Source: Candidatus Poseidonia sp.
Lineage (GTDB): Archaea; Thermoplasmatota; Poseidoniia; Poseidoniales; Poseidoniaceae
Length of the DNA: 32,655 bases
Direction: 5' to 3'
Assembly: GCA_030741355.1 (NCBI GenBank)
Contig: JASLVM010000015.1
Location: 1 to 32,655, forward strand
Shown: positions 16,805-24,108 of the stretch, piece by piece
Layout of the letters: every line of letters begins with the position of its first letter
Numbering within the stretch: the first letter of the stretch is position 1
The notes under the pieces: model-generated
Told to the model about the DNA's origin: nothing
Databases searched by the model: none
Seen by the model: the letters and a program-made list of their open reading frames with translations, nothing else
Made by a program: the position numbers and the translations under genes

Positions 16805-17977
16805 ATGTCGGTCTACGACTTTTCTCCTTCGCCATCAGAAGAGGGAGAGGTTGAGGCCTTAACGCCCATTCTCCTTGGAAACACGGGAGATGACCAATCC
16901 GATATTCGTCTCATCAAATTGGTCGTCAGTTTCACCTTGGGAATCACCCTCGTTCTTGCCGCAGGCTATCTTGCCGCGGTGGTGTTGAGCGATGGCGCCA
17001 TCCTGATGCGCCCCAGTGAAGTGGCGCTGCAACGTCATGCAACCTACGACGCCCTCATTCAGCCGGCCAGCGAGAATCTGAACGGAGACGGTGTAGTGGC
17101 CTGCATCGTCGATTCGGGCATCGCCACCGACCACGAGGACTTGGAAGGCATGAATTTGGCAGGATGGAAAGACTTTGTCAACGGGAATTCCCAACCCTAC
17201 GACGACCACGGGCACGGCACTTCGATGGCCGGTATTTTGGTCGCCAACGGCTGGCTCAAAGGCGTGGCCAAAGAAGTTGACCTCCTCGTTGCCAAAGCGC
17301 TCGGTTCGGACGGCAGTGGAAACGATCAGACCGTGGCCGAAGCGATTGATTGGTGCGTTCAAAACGGTGCCCATGTCATTTCTCTTTCGCTGGGTGGAGC
17401 GCCGGATATTCTTCCCTTTACGCTTGGGTCGGGTCGAAGTTCAGGCGACGCTGCCAACGACGCCATCGATTCGGGCATCTATGTTGTTGCTGCGGCAGGA
17501 AATGACGGAGAAGACGACGATGGAGATGTGGCGCATCCATCCAGTGAGGCTGGCGTCATATCCGTCGGAGGCGTGACCCTGAAAGGCACGCACTGGTCGG
17601 GTTCATCCAAAGGCGATAACAACGGTCGTTTGCTTCCGCTCCCCGTCCTTATGCCACGAGGCGACCCCGACAAAAAACCAGAAATCGTTGCTCCCGCCGA
17701 AGGCGTACCCGTCTTGTTGGAAAACGGTGGATGGGGAATCGCGGACGGAACCAGCGCTTCAACGGTCTACGTGACCGGTGCGCTCTGTTTGTTGCTCCAA
17801 GAAAAACCGAATTTGAAGGCAGATGAATCCGATGCCGGTCCCGATAACATCAATGCAGTGAAGCAATGGCTGATGAACAGCGCTGTGCCAGACGAGGGCC
17901 AAGTCTCTCACGACGATTACTATGGCTACGGTTTGTTAAACATCCAAGGACTCATCGATGAAGCCACTCAGGCTTGA
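16805..17977 (+). CDS. Membrane-anchored subtilisin-like serine protease (S8)
   Basis: A 390-residue protein with a cytosolic N-terminus of about 35 residues, one membrane span (about 38-62) and an extracytoplasmic subtilase domain. The catalytic triad is visible: Asp103 in ACIVDSGI, His137 in DDHGHGTSMAG and Ser317 in DGTSAS, with the oxyanion Asn233 in AAAGND. The conserved Pro after the serine motif is missing (GTSASTVYV instead of GTSMAAP). No long propeptide is evident between the membrane span and the catalytic domain, only about 35 residues. Acidic stretches (DGEDDDGD) may bind calcium. Start ATG 16805 is 4 nt after the sufS stop, so it is part of the same operon. Its end overlaps the convergent methyltransferase gene by 10 nt. 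The target is unknown; surface protein turnover or peptide feeding are both plausible. Confidence 0.9.
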   Translation: MSVYDFSPSPSEEGEVEALTPILLGNTGDDQSDIRLIKLVVSFTLGITLVLAAGYLAAVVLSDGAILMRPSEVALQRHATYDALIQPASENLNGDGVVACIVDSGIATDHEDLEGMNLAGWKDFVNGNSQPYDDHGHGTSMAGILVANGWLKGVAKEVDLLVAKALGSDGSGNDQTVAEAIDWCVQNGAHVISLSLGGAPDILPFTLGSGRSSGDAANDAIDSGIYVVAAAGNDGEDDDGDVAHPSSEAGVISVGGVTLKGTHWSGSSKGDNNGRLLPLPVLMPRGDPDKKPEIVAPAEGVPVLLENGGWGIADGTSASTVYVTGALCLLLQEKPNLKADESDAGPDNINAVKQWLMNSAVPDEGQVSHDDYYGYGLLNIQGLIDEATQA

Positions 17978-18708
17978 TGGGGTAACCAGGCGACCAAAGT
18001 GCCACCAAACAAGGGCATGAACGCCAAGTGGTGGGTGTTTTTTGATTCGCTGATCACCTCAATCCAACGATTGAAACCGTTCACCAAAGCCATTCCAGCT
18101 TCATCGTTTTCATCGACGTCACCACTCGGCATGTTTGGCTCGACGGTAAACATCACACCGTTGTTGTTCAGCAATGGGAGATAACTCGCTACCAAACCTG
18201 CCCGTTGCGGAGAGGGTGCATCAACGATGATGACATCATACCCGGCCTCAAACGGCGTTTGGGACAACTCAGCGTTGGTGGCTGCTGCCAGTTGCCATGC
18301 CTGATGTTCCGCTGCGAGTTGACCCGGTTCACCCACCACAACGGTGGCCCATGGCATCGCTTCGTATCGTTGCAACAGACGTTGAAGAATGACGCCAAAT
18401 TTCCCGCCTTGTTCTACAAGCGTCAGGGTTGCGGGTTGAGAATCTGTACGCTCAAATTGGTCGAGGAGCCAAGCCGTCCGATGGCCGATGTTGGCGCCTA
18501 CCTCCAAAACCGAGGAGGGTTGTAAACGACCAACAGCGTCTCGCAGGCGGCGGTGAACAGAGATGGACCATGTTGAGAGACCCATGTGTTGGAGTTGCGC
18601 ATGGATATTCGCGGCGATTTCAGGTTCATCGCGTGGCTGCAGGGCGTCCTTGGCTAGCAGATGGGCGAGAATTTCATCCCGTGCAATCTCCTTTGGGAGG
18701 TCTGCCAT
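17968..18708 (-). CDS. Class I SAM-dependent methyltransferase
   Basis: A 246-residue protein from ATG 18708 (MADLPKEIAR); the longer track ORF to 19029 runs across the divergent zinc-finger gene and is not credible. Motif I is SVLEVGANIGHRTAWL (about 66-80), an acidic residue in TLVEQ ends the second strand, and YDVIIVDAPSPQRAG provides the motif II-like strand, as in O-methyltransferases of the catechol/caffeoyl type. An N-terminal helical region of about 60 residues precedes the Rossmann fold. The substrate is unknown. Its 3' end overlaps the subtilase gene by 10 nt in convergent orientation. Confidence 0.78.
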   Translation of the reverse strand: MADLPKEIARDEILAHLLAKDALQPRDEPEIAANIHAQLQHMGLSTWSISVHRRLRDAVGRLQPSSVLEVGANIGHRTAWLLDQFERTDSQPATLTLVEQGGKFGVILQRLLQRYEAMPWATVVVGEPGQLAAEHQAWQLAAATNAELSQTPFEAGYDVIIVDAPSPQRAGLVASYLPLLNNNGVMFTVEPNMPSGDVDENDEAGMALVNGFNRWIEVISESKNTHHLAFMPLFGGTLVAWLPHQA

Positions 18709-18805
18709 GCACCTTGGTCGTCCCTCACCAACATCAAGGCTTGCACCCCCTCCAGTGTCGGAGGGTTCAAACCCAGTGGGTTCAGCGCAGGGATGAGGGA
18801 GCCCT

Positions 18806-19579
18806 ATGGAAGACGTCGATGAATGGGAGGAAGAGGAAGAAATCCTCGACAACGCCACCCATTGCCCAGCATGTGATGAACTCACAGGGCACGAAATTCT
18901 CCGCGAGAAGTCGGTTGGAACCGGTGCTGATTTCATGGTTCGATGCAACGAGTGCCAACATGTCCACACCATTGAGTTTCGACCACCTCCTCCTCGCAAC
19001 ATCCCCTTTATTCTCTCCGAGGGACCCAAGTCTGAACGCGTGGTTCTCGTGGTCGACGCTGACGAGGAATTCGTCGTTGGTGATGTGTTTGAGGAAGACG
19101 GAAAACTTTGGAAAATTCACCAAATTGAAACCGTAGATGAACGACAAACATCGTCCGAAACCGCCACCAATATCGCACGCGTCACCGCTCTGCGCACGGA
19201 CATGGTCCGTGTGAAATTGACCTTGACTCGAGGTGAAGAATCAACGGCCGATGTGATCGTCGTTTCCCAAGAGACAACCTTCACCGGTTCTCATCTGATG
19301 GAACACAACGGAGAGACATGGAGAATCCGGGCCATTCACACGGGTGCTGGACGAACGCTACGTGGTACGGTCAAGGCCCCGGACATCAAACGGATGTATC
19401 TTCATGAGCCGCCCAATCCAGAACACTTCTCTCCACGAACACCTCGTGAACGAAGGCAGGCATGGAAGGAAGGCCGCTTGGGACACAATCCAAATCCAGA
19501 GCGCCCGAAGGAGCACGTCAAAAAAGGCGTGAATCCAAACGCTTCTCGCAAGCGAGCGAACAAAAAGAAGCGAAAGTGA
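18806..19579 (+). CDS. HVO_0476 family zinc-finger protein
   Basis: A 257-residue protein. An acidic N-terminus leads into a zinc ribbon (CPACDELTGH, then RCNECQHVH) over residues 20-55. Two similar beta-rich modules follow: FVVGDVFEEDGKLWKIHQIE and TFTGSHLMEHNGETWRIRAIH, which look like an internal duplication. The C-terminal 60 residues are strongly basic (ERRQAWKEGRLGHN...SRKRANKKKRK), suggesting nucleic-acid binding. The architecture matches the archaeal HVO_0476/COG1326 group of predicted Zn-finger proteins, whose function is not established. It is divergent from the methyltransferase and converges on proline dehydrogenase with a 1-nt gap. Confidence 0.85.
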   Translation: MEDVDEWEEEEEILDNATHCPACDELTGHEILREKSVGTGADFMVRCNECQHVHTIEFRPPPPRNIPFILSEGPKSERVVLVVDADEEFVVGDVFEEDGKLWKIHQIETVDERQTSSETATNIARVTALRTDMVRVKLTLTRGEESTADVIVVSQETTFTGSHLMEHNGETWRIRAIHTGAGRTLRGTVKAPDIKRMYLHEPPNPEHFSPRTPRERRQAWKEGRLGHNPNPERPKEHVKKGVNPNASRKRANKKKRK

Positions 19580-19580
19580 T

Positions 19581-20573
19581 TCACGGTCGGTTTGTCCAAG
19601 GCATCAAGAAAGCCTTGGCCACCTGTGTTCCAATCGTAGGGTTCTCTTTCAATCGTCGAATGCTGTATTCGTACCACTTCTCGCCGTAAGGAATGTAGAC
19701 TCTTGTTCGATGCCCTTCTTTCAATAAACGACGGCGCAGGGGCCCCCTCACACCCAAGAGCATCTGGAATTCATAACCAGGGCCTTTGTGATGTCGTGCG
19801 GGTCCAGCATTCGGTCGCGGGTCATCGATGCCCGGGCCCATGTTGTGGGCCTTGAGGGCAGACAGCGTGTGGTCAATCACCGGCATGTCATGAGAAGCCA
19901 CGCCCACATAGGCTCCGGCGTCAAACATGCGGTCGATGGCGGCGTTGGTGCCGTCCACGATGTCCCTGTACGAGGTAAAGGAAATCTCCTCTGGCTCAAG
20001 GTAGATGCCTTTGCAAATTCGATAATCCGCATGAGGACCGAGTGTCGTTTCGAGTTCACCAATGTCTGCAAGTGTTCGAAACAAACGACCTTGCAGAACC
20101 GTGCCCACATTGGTCAACCCCTCAGCATGCAAGGTCGTCACCACATCAATCGTGTCGGTCGTGACCCGATGGTCTTCCATGTCCAAGCGTACGAACATGT
20201 TTTCCTCAGCGGCCATTTGAACCAATTTTCGGATGTTCTGAAGACCGAGGTCAGGATCGATCAGCAGACCAAAGGCGGTTGGCTTGATGCTGAGGTTTGC
20301 ATCCAAATCATGCGTCTTGATGGCCTGCATCACCCGAATGTATTCTTCGAGAAAATAATTGGCTTCGTCCATGGTTGAAATTTCCTCGCCCAAAACATCG
20401 ATGGTAAAACACGCACCTTCACTTGTCAGGCGTTTCATGACGGCCACGGCCTCTTCGAGAGATGCACCGGCGACGTACCTCCGGCTGACCCATCGCACAA
20501 ACCATCGGGGCATGCGAACGGTGGTGGCGACAACCATCTTGGAGAACCATCCCACCATGGTATTGCCACACAA
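19581..20573 (-). CDS. Proline dehydrogenase (FAD-dependent)
   Basis: A 330-residue monofunctional PRODH with a TIM-barrel of the PutA family: SIKPTAFG, VRLDMED, YRICKGIYLEP, VASHDMPV and the C-terminal signature IPYGEKWYEYSIRRLKENP that contacts substrate carboxylate and FAD. It oxidises L-proline to pyrroline-5-carboxylate with electrons passed to the membrane quinone pool. The N-terminal 35 residues are hydrophobic and basic (MVVATTVRMPRWFVRWVSRRYV) and may associate with the membrane. The ATG at 20573 is used here; 20558 is an alternative. No P5C dehydrogenase gene is in the window. The gene lies 30 bp downstream of the DTD2 gene on the same strand, so the two may be co-transcribed. Confidence 0.93.
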   Translation of the reverse strand: MCGNTMVGWFSKMVVATTVRMPRWFVRWVSRRYVAGASLEEAVAVMKRLTSEGACFTIDVLGEEISTMDEANYFLEEYIRVMQAIKTHDLDANLSIKPTAFGLLIDPDLGLQNIRKLVQMAAEENMFVRLDMEDHRVTTDTIDVVTTLHAEGLTNVGTVLQGRLFRTLADIGELETTLGPHADYRICKGIYLEPEEISFTSYRDIVDGTNAAIDRMFDAGAYVGVASHDMPVIDHTLSALKAHNMGPGIDDPRPNAGPARHHKGPGYEFQMLLGVRGPLRRRLLKEGHRTRVYIPYGEKWYEYSIRRLKENPTIGTQVAKAFLMPWTNRP

Positions 20574-20603
20574 GCGGCGCTCTTTGACCCTTTGTGCGCT
20601 CGC

Positions 20604-21557
20604 TTAATCGAGGCCCAATTTAGCCTTGATTTGCTTCGTGGTCAACAACGGAATGCCTTCAACTTCAAGCAGGTCTCGGATGGCTTGCCGTTGCCAACCT
20701 TTGAACGCCTTCTTGTCCATTGAACAGACGAGTTCACCGCCCGGAAACGACCGTCGGGTGGCTTTCAAAGCGGCGAGAATGGATTGCTTCCAATTGCCTC
20801 CAATCTCACCTTCAGTGGTTTTCTCAAACGGTAGTGCATAGGTTGCAAGCATATGACCGAGCCATACACCATCAAGTGCTGCCAATTGATTGGCTCGCGG
20901 GGCGTAATGTCCACCTCCAAGGGTTACCAGAACCATTTCACCCGCATGTTTCTCTTCCACCCAGGTGGAACCGGATGAATCGAGAAGGCCGTCTCTCATG
21001 ATCGTAGCCAAGAGTTGAGCAGCCCCCAAATGACCCCAGGTTTCTTCGGTGGAACCCACTTCAATGAACAAGGTTGGGACATCTACGGTCGGCCCGTGAT
21101 GTGTCACCTCTAACGAGAGATCAAACCCCTCGACGGAGTCCTCGTTCTTTGCTTGATTGAGAAGCATTTTCCACCACGATGCCAACCGGGGCGAGGGGGG
21201 CGGGGCTGTGCCTCCATGACCACCGTAAGGGCCTTGTTCACCCATCGGCAGATGCGGCACACCAATCGGATGCAATGTCAGTGAAGGTTGACCGCTCGCC
21301 GCAACGTGCCGCGAAGGGAAGATGATCTCCGAAACTCGCTCCCCAGTGGCCTCCTCCCAACGTTTGGCCAAATGGTCTTCAAACAACAAACCGTTTGGAA
21401 GGTAAAGCATCCTGAGATGTTTCAGTGCATAGGCGGGATGATGTTCAACCGGAGAAAGTTCCGACCAGTCATCCATAGCCCGGAGGGCGTCCGCTTGATT
21501 GGTGCTGGCGATGTCTTGTTGATTGACAGCGATGAGAATCACCGTCTCCCCGCTCAT
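20604..21557 (-). CDS. dtdA: D-aminoacyl-tRNA deacylase, archaeal/plant DTD2 (GEK1) type
   Basis: A 317-residue protein with the family signatures SLEVTHHGPT, LFIEVGSTEETWG and LGGGHYAPR. DTD2 removes D-amino acids wrongly attached to tRNA and also N-ethyl type adducts formed from acetaldehyde in plants. The fold is related to peptidyl-tRNA hydrolase-like and PurE-like domains. The acidic, Gly/Pro-rich insert (GEQGPYGGHGGTAPPPSPR, about 107-125) before the core looks lineage-specific. ATG 21557 gives MSGETVILIAVNQQDIAS, a good beta-strand start. Divergent from the unknown beta-rich gene with 30 bp between start codons; probable operon with downstream proline dehydrogenase. Confidence 0.9.
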   Translation of the reverse strand: MSGETVILIAVNQQDIASTNQADALRAMDDWSELSPVEHHPAYALKHLRMLYLPNGLLFEDHLAKRWEEATGERVSEIIFPSRHVAASGQPSLTLHPIGVPHLPMGEQGPYGGHGGTAPPPSPRLASWWKMLLNQAKNEDSVEGFDLSLEVTHHGPTVDVPTLFIEVGSTEETWGHLGAAQLLATIMRDGLLDSSGSTWVEEKHAGEMVLVTLGGGHYAPRANQLAALDGVWLGHMLATYALPFEKTTEGEIGGNWKQSILAALKATRRSFPGGELVCSMDKKAFKGWQRQAIRDLLEVEGIPLLTTKQIKAKLGLD

Positions 21558-21587
21558 GGGTTGAACTCAAGCGGGCACTATTTGGAA

Positions 21588-22562
21588 ATGACCCAGACGA
21601 GCATTCACATACCGCCTCTGTGTCCTGCGTGCATGGACGAAGGGTTGCCACCTCGCATCCCGTTTCTCCCCGACCAAATCGTTCACCATGCAGAGGGGTT
21701 GCTGGTCACGGGAATGGAGGGTGAAGTGATTTGGCTCGACACCGACTTTCAACCCCTGTCGGAAGTCAAAACCCCACACCCCATGCGTATCAGGCAGGCG
21801 TCCATCGCCAAAGGTCAATTGTATGCTACATGGCTTGACCGAGAATTACTACTTGCTTGCATGGGCTCCATGCCGGTCGGTGTCGTTGAAGAAGGCCGAC
21901 CGAGGTCAGAAATCAGGACCTCCATTGGAACCCCAACCACCCACTATCCTGCGGGAACCACATGGGCACACGCCCTGGATGCGGAACCCATGGCTTTGGA
22001 AAGCAACGGAGAAATCGTCATTTTTGACTTGTACAACCGAGGCATGTACAAAATTGGCAGCAATGCAGATGAACGCTGGCGATTGCCTCCTCCTGAATGG
22101 GGCTATCCAAAGAAACGCCCTCGGAATGAAGAACTTGTGGCGTTACACCTTGAGCAGGACATCTATTGGCTTACTTCGAGAGGAGGGCGGGTTCAGCGAC
22201 GGTTATTGGAAACTGGCAAACTGATTGAAGAATTCCTGCTGGAGGGTGTAGAGTCTCCAGTTGAACATCATTTCAAACACGAAGACCACCATTTGGCCTG
22301 TTCTGCTACAGGCATGGTCTCTTGGCTTCACGATGGAGTGGTGCGGCAGCAAATTCAACTCAGCGGCCCTGTTCAGGCCGCCATGTGGGACGCACGCCTT
22401 GGAGGGTGGAGAATTGCGGGGTGGCGCGAAGAAGTCATCCTCAGCGAACGTATGATCGACCGCCGCTCAACACGAGAACTGCCCGTTCATGTCTGCCCGT
22501 ACAAAGGCGGTGGGCTTGTGTTGTTCAACGATGGTTCGTGGGAAACAAGTCCCTTCGAATAA
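21588..22562 (+). CDS. Unknown beta-rich protein, possibly a beta-propeller
   Basis: The track ORF from 21288 overlaps the dtdA start region; ATG 21588 (MTQTSIHIPPLCPACMDEG) gives 324 residues and leaves 30 bp to the divergent gene. A CPAC motif near the N-terminus lacks a clear second Cys pair. The rest is a series of short beta strands with Trp and Gly turns (GEVIWLDTDFQPLSEV, LYATWLDRELLLACM, GEIVIFDLYNRGMYKIG, DIYWLTSRGGRVQRRLLETG, HLACSATGMVSWLHDGVVRQ), spaced like propeller blades. No catalytic motif is seen. A scaffold or binding role is a guess. It converges on rps27ae with 12 nt between stops. Confidence 0.68.
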   Translation: MTQTSIHIPPLCPACMDEGLPPRIPFLPDQIVHHAEGLLVTGMEGEVIWLDTDFQPLSEVKTPHPMRIRQASIAKGQLYATWLDRELLLACMGSMPVGVVEEGRPRSEIRTSIGTPTTHYPAGTTWAHALDAEPMALESNGEIVIFDLYNRGMYKIGSNADERWRLPPPEWGYPKKRPRNEELVALHLEQDIYWLTSRGGRVQRRLLETGKLIEEFLLEGVESPVEHHFKHEDHHLACSATGMVSWLHDGVVRQQIQLSGPVQAAMWDARLGGWRIAGWREEVILSERMIDRRSTRELPVHVCPYKGGGLVLFNDGSWETSPFE

Positions 22563-22574
22563 AATTCAGTGAAT

Positions 22575-22742
22575 TTACTCGTTCATCACGGTGTAGCCAC
22601 AGCGTCCACAGGATTTGCGATTGCCGTGAACGGCGAGGAAAACACCTGGCTCACATTCAGGACACATTTCGGCACGGACGAGTTTACCGTCTTCGACCTT
22701 GTACTTCGAGTGCTTTCCTTTGGGGTTTGGACCGTCTCCCAT
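22575..22742 (-). CDS. rps27ae: 30S ribosomal protein S27ae
   Basis: A 55-residue ORF too short for the track. Translation gives MGDGPNPKGKHSKYKVEDGK, then CPECEPGVFLAVH and SCGRCGYT, the zinc ribbon of archaeal S27ae (C-x2-C...C-x2-C), which sits on the small-subunit beak. Its ATG overlaps the rps24e stop by one base (TGATG), so translation is coupled. It is the last gene of the rpoE-spt4-rps24e-rps27ae operon, a conserved archaeal order. Confidence 0.96.
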   Translation of the reverse strand: MGDGPNPKGKHSKYKVEDGKLVRAEMCPECEPGVFLAVHGNRKSCGRCGYTVMNE

Positions 22743-23071
22743 CACTCATCGCCTCCTTCGGATTCAGCTTTCTCTCCACCGCTCGCAGAACCACTGCGAA
22801 GGCTCTCGTGTCGCTTGTAAATGTAGCTTGGCTCAACGGCCATGGCTTCCTGCGAAGAATAAATGTAAGCCAAACCGGTGGTCAGCGGTTGACCAAAACG
22901 AGTTTCGCAATCCTTGATCACGATGAGGTCACGGTTAGCGCCAGGCTCCAAAGTTTGGACAAGGTCCATGACTTCCTTGCGAGAGGGCGTGGATTTTGAG
23001 TCGTGCTTCCAACTGAAGGCAATTTCAACTCGGTTCAAGATTTTGTTTTCGGTTCGTTCTTTGATTTCCAT
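22742..23071 (-). CDS. rps24e: 30S ribosomal protein S24e
   Basis: A 109-residue protein with the S24e core: MEIKERTENKILNRVEIAF, SRKEVMDLVQTLEP, VIKDCETRFGQPLTTGLAYIY and YIYKRHESL. S24e is a small-subunit protein found in archaea and eukaryotes. The C-terminal 20 residues are an acidic, Ser/Gly-rich tail (GSASGGEKAESEGGDE), longer than I expect for the family core. An AGGTGA Shine-Dalgarno (23076-23081) lies 5 nt upstream, in the 10-bp gap after spt4. Confidence 0.96.
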   Translation of the reverse strand: MEIKERTENKILNRVEIAFSWKHDSKSTPSRKEVMDLVQTLEPGANRDLIVIKDCETRFGQPLTTGLAYIYSSQEAMAVEPSYIYKRHESLRSGSASGGEKAESEGGDE

Positions 23072-23081
23072 GTTCTCACCT

Positions 23082-23285
23082 TCATCGGATGTTCACTTTG
23101 AGTGCATATTTTCCAGGTTGTTCCACCTTCAAGCGCTCAGCAATTTCGGAGCGCTGTGGTTGAATGATGATGACGTAGCCAGTCCAATCGGACGAGACCT
23201 TGGCCGAGGGGTGTCGAGGGCATTGGTCGACACCGTCGTTGAGAACGAGATGACACTCGCCGCATGCAAAGGGGTTCTTGACCAT
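23082..23285 (-). CDS. spt4: Transcription elongation factor Spt4 (RpoE'')
   Basis: A 67-residue protein from ATG 23285 (MVKNPFACGECHLV); a GTG at 23291 would overlap the rpoE stop. One CxxC (CGEC) and a second site DQCPRH... form the small zinc-binding fold; the second pair appears as a single Cys, a feature worth noting. SSDWTGYVIIIQPQRSEIAERL is the typical Spt4 core that binds the NGN domain of Spt5 to form the processivity clamp on RNA polymerase. Placed directly after rpoE, as is usual in archaea. Confidence 0.93.
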   Translation of the reverse strand: MVKNPFACGECHLVLNDGVDQCPRHPSAKVSSDWTGYVIIIQPQRSEIAERLKVEQPGKYALKVNIR

Positions 23286-23287
23286 CT

Positions 23288-23845
23288 TCACTCACCGCCG
23301 GCGCTTTTCTTCTTCCAACCAGGTGAGCCAAGCCCGTCTTGCTTGCTGGTCAGTCCAATCTTGGAGCGACGTGGATCTGATGTATCCGGCGAAAGGGAAA
23401 CAATTCGAGCACGAACGAAGGACCCGATGGAAAGTTCACGCCCGGTTTGGCGGCCTGTGATTTTGTTTGCACCGATGTTGATGTCAACAGGTTCGTCCAT
23501 GATTTGGGATTTGTGGAGAAGAGCCTCCATGGGGCCAATTCGGACAAAGGCCCCGAATTCATTGACTTCAGAGACAGCACCTTCAACGACCTCTTGGTCG
23601 TCCATGCAAAACAAAACAGCATCGAATTGGACCCGCTGGTAAATGGCTCCATCGCCGTGAATAATGCGTCCTCGGCCGATGGTTTTGTGATTGTTCGTGA
23701 CGAGAACAAAGCGATTTTCGGAATCGAATTTGCCTTCGAAAGCGTCCATGGAGAGACGGTCGATGTGCTGATCGAGGGATTGCCCCTTACGCATGTATTC
23801 CGCAGGAATGCGGATGATGTCTTCCTTGGTTACGACCTTGTACAT
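23288..23845 (-). CDS. rpoE: RNA polymerase subunit Rpo7 (RpoE', Rpb7 homolog)
   Basis: A 185-residue subunit from ATG 23845 (MYKVVTKEDIIRIP), not the longer track start. Residues 1-80 are the Rpb7 N-terminal domain (HIDRLSMDAFEGKF). Residues 80-165 form an S1/OB RNA-binding domain (VVEGAVSEVNEFGAFVRIGPMEALLHKSQIMD). With Rpo4 it makes the polymerase stalk, binds nascent RNA and helps open promoters. The C-terminal tail is basic (GSPGWKKKSAGGE). The strong GAGGTGA Shine-Dalgarno sits 5 nt upstream, settling the start. First gene of the four-gene informational operon. Confidence 0.95.
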   Translation of the reverse strand: MYKVVTKEDIIRIPAEYMRKGQSLDQHIDRLSMDAFEGKFDSENRFVLVTNNHKTIGRGRIIHGDGAIYQRVQFDAVLFCMDDQEVVEGAVSEVNEFGAFVRIGPMEALLHKSQIMDEPVDINIGANKITGRQTGRELSIGSFVRARIVSLSPDTSDPRRSKIGLTSKQDGLGSPGWKKKSAGGE

Positions 23846-23849
23846 TTTA

Positions 23850-23856
23850 TCACCTC
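23850..23856 (-). promoter_or_regulatory. Strong Shine-Dalgarno for rpoE
   Basis: GAGGTGA on the minus strand, 4-5 nt before ATG 23845, is a near-perfect match to the archaeal anti-SD (AUCACCUC). It fixes the rpoE start against the longer ORF. Confidence 0.85.
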
Positions 23857-23970
23857 TTTGCGTTCTCAAGAGGCACAAGGAAGACGGTGAGTCTCGCGAC
23901 TTTTCCGTCCTTCACCGGTGAACCCTCAGGAGAGAATGCGACCGAAGTCATTCTGTCCACCGGAGACCCC

Positions 23971-23979
23971 TATTTAATT
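23971..23979 (-). promoter_or_regulatory. Candidate TATA box for the rpoE operon
   Basis: AATTAAATA on the minus strand resembles an archaeal TATA box and lies in the 263-bp divergent gap. It would place transcription start near 23948, giving a leader of about 100 nt. The element is AT-symmetric enough to serve the plus-strand gene too. Nothing else is recognised in 23857-24100. Confidence 0.35.
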
Positions 23980-24100
23980 CAAGCGGCATGGACTGGTTTC
24001 GACTTCCGCTCCATGGCCCTGTTTCCGCAACTCTGACGCAGGGGAGAAAAGGGGTTTTAGGGAGTAAATCATCCATAAGCAATAACAACCCCCCGAAGGC

Positions 24101-24106
24101 GGTGAT
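24101..24106 (+). promoter_or_regulatory. Shine-Dalgarno for the large surface protein
   Basis: GGTGAT precedes the double ATG (24109, 24112) by 2-5 nt and matches the anti-SD. The spacing suits ATG 24112 slightly better than 24109, so one Met may be non-initiating. Confidence 0.5.
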
Positions 24107-24108
24107 GT

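Noticed and set aside
18752-18775. GGGTTCAAACCC resembling a tRNA T loop
   Set aside because: No acceptor, D or anticodon arm can be formed around it; it is a chance palindrome in the intergenic gap between the methyltransferase and zinc-finger genes.
22322-22999. 225-aa plus-strand ORF
   Set aside because: Crosses the end of the unknown beta-rich gene and runs antisense to S27ae and S24e.
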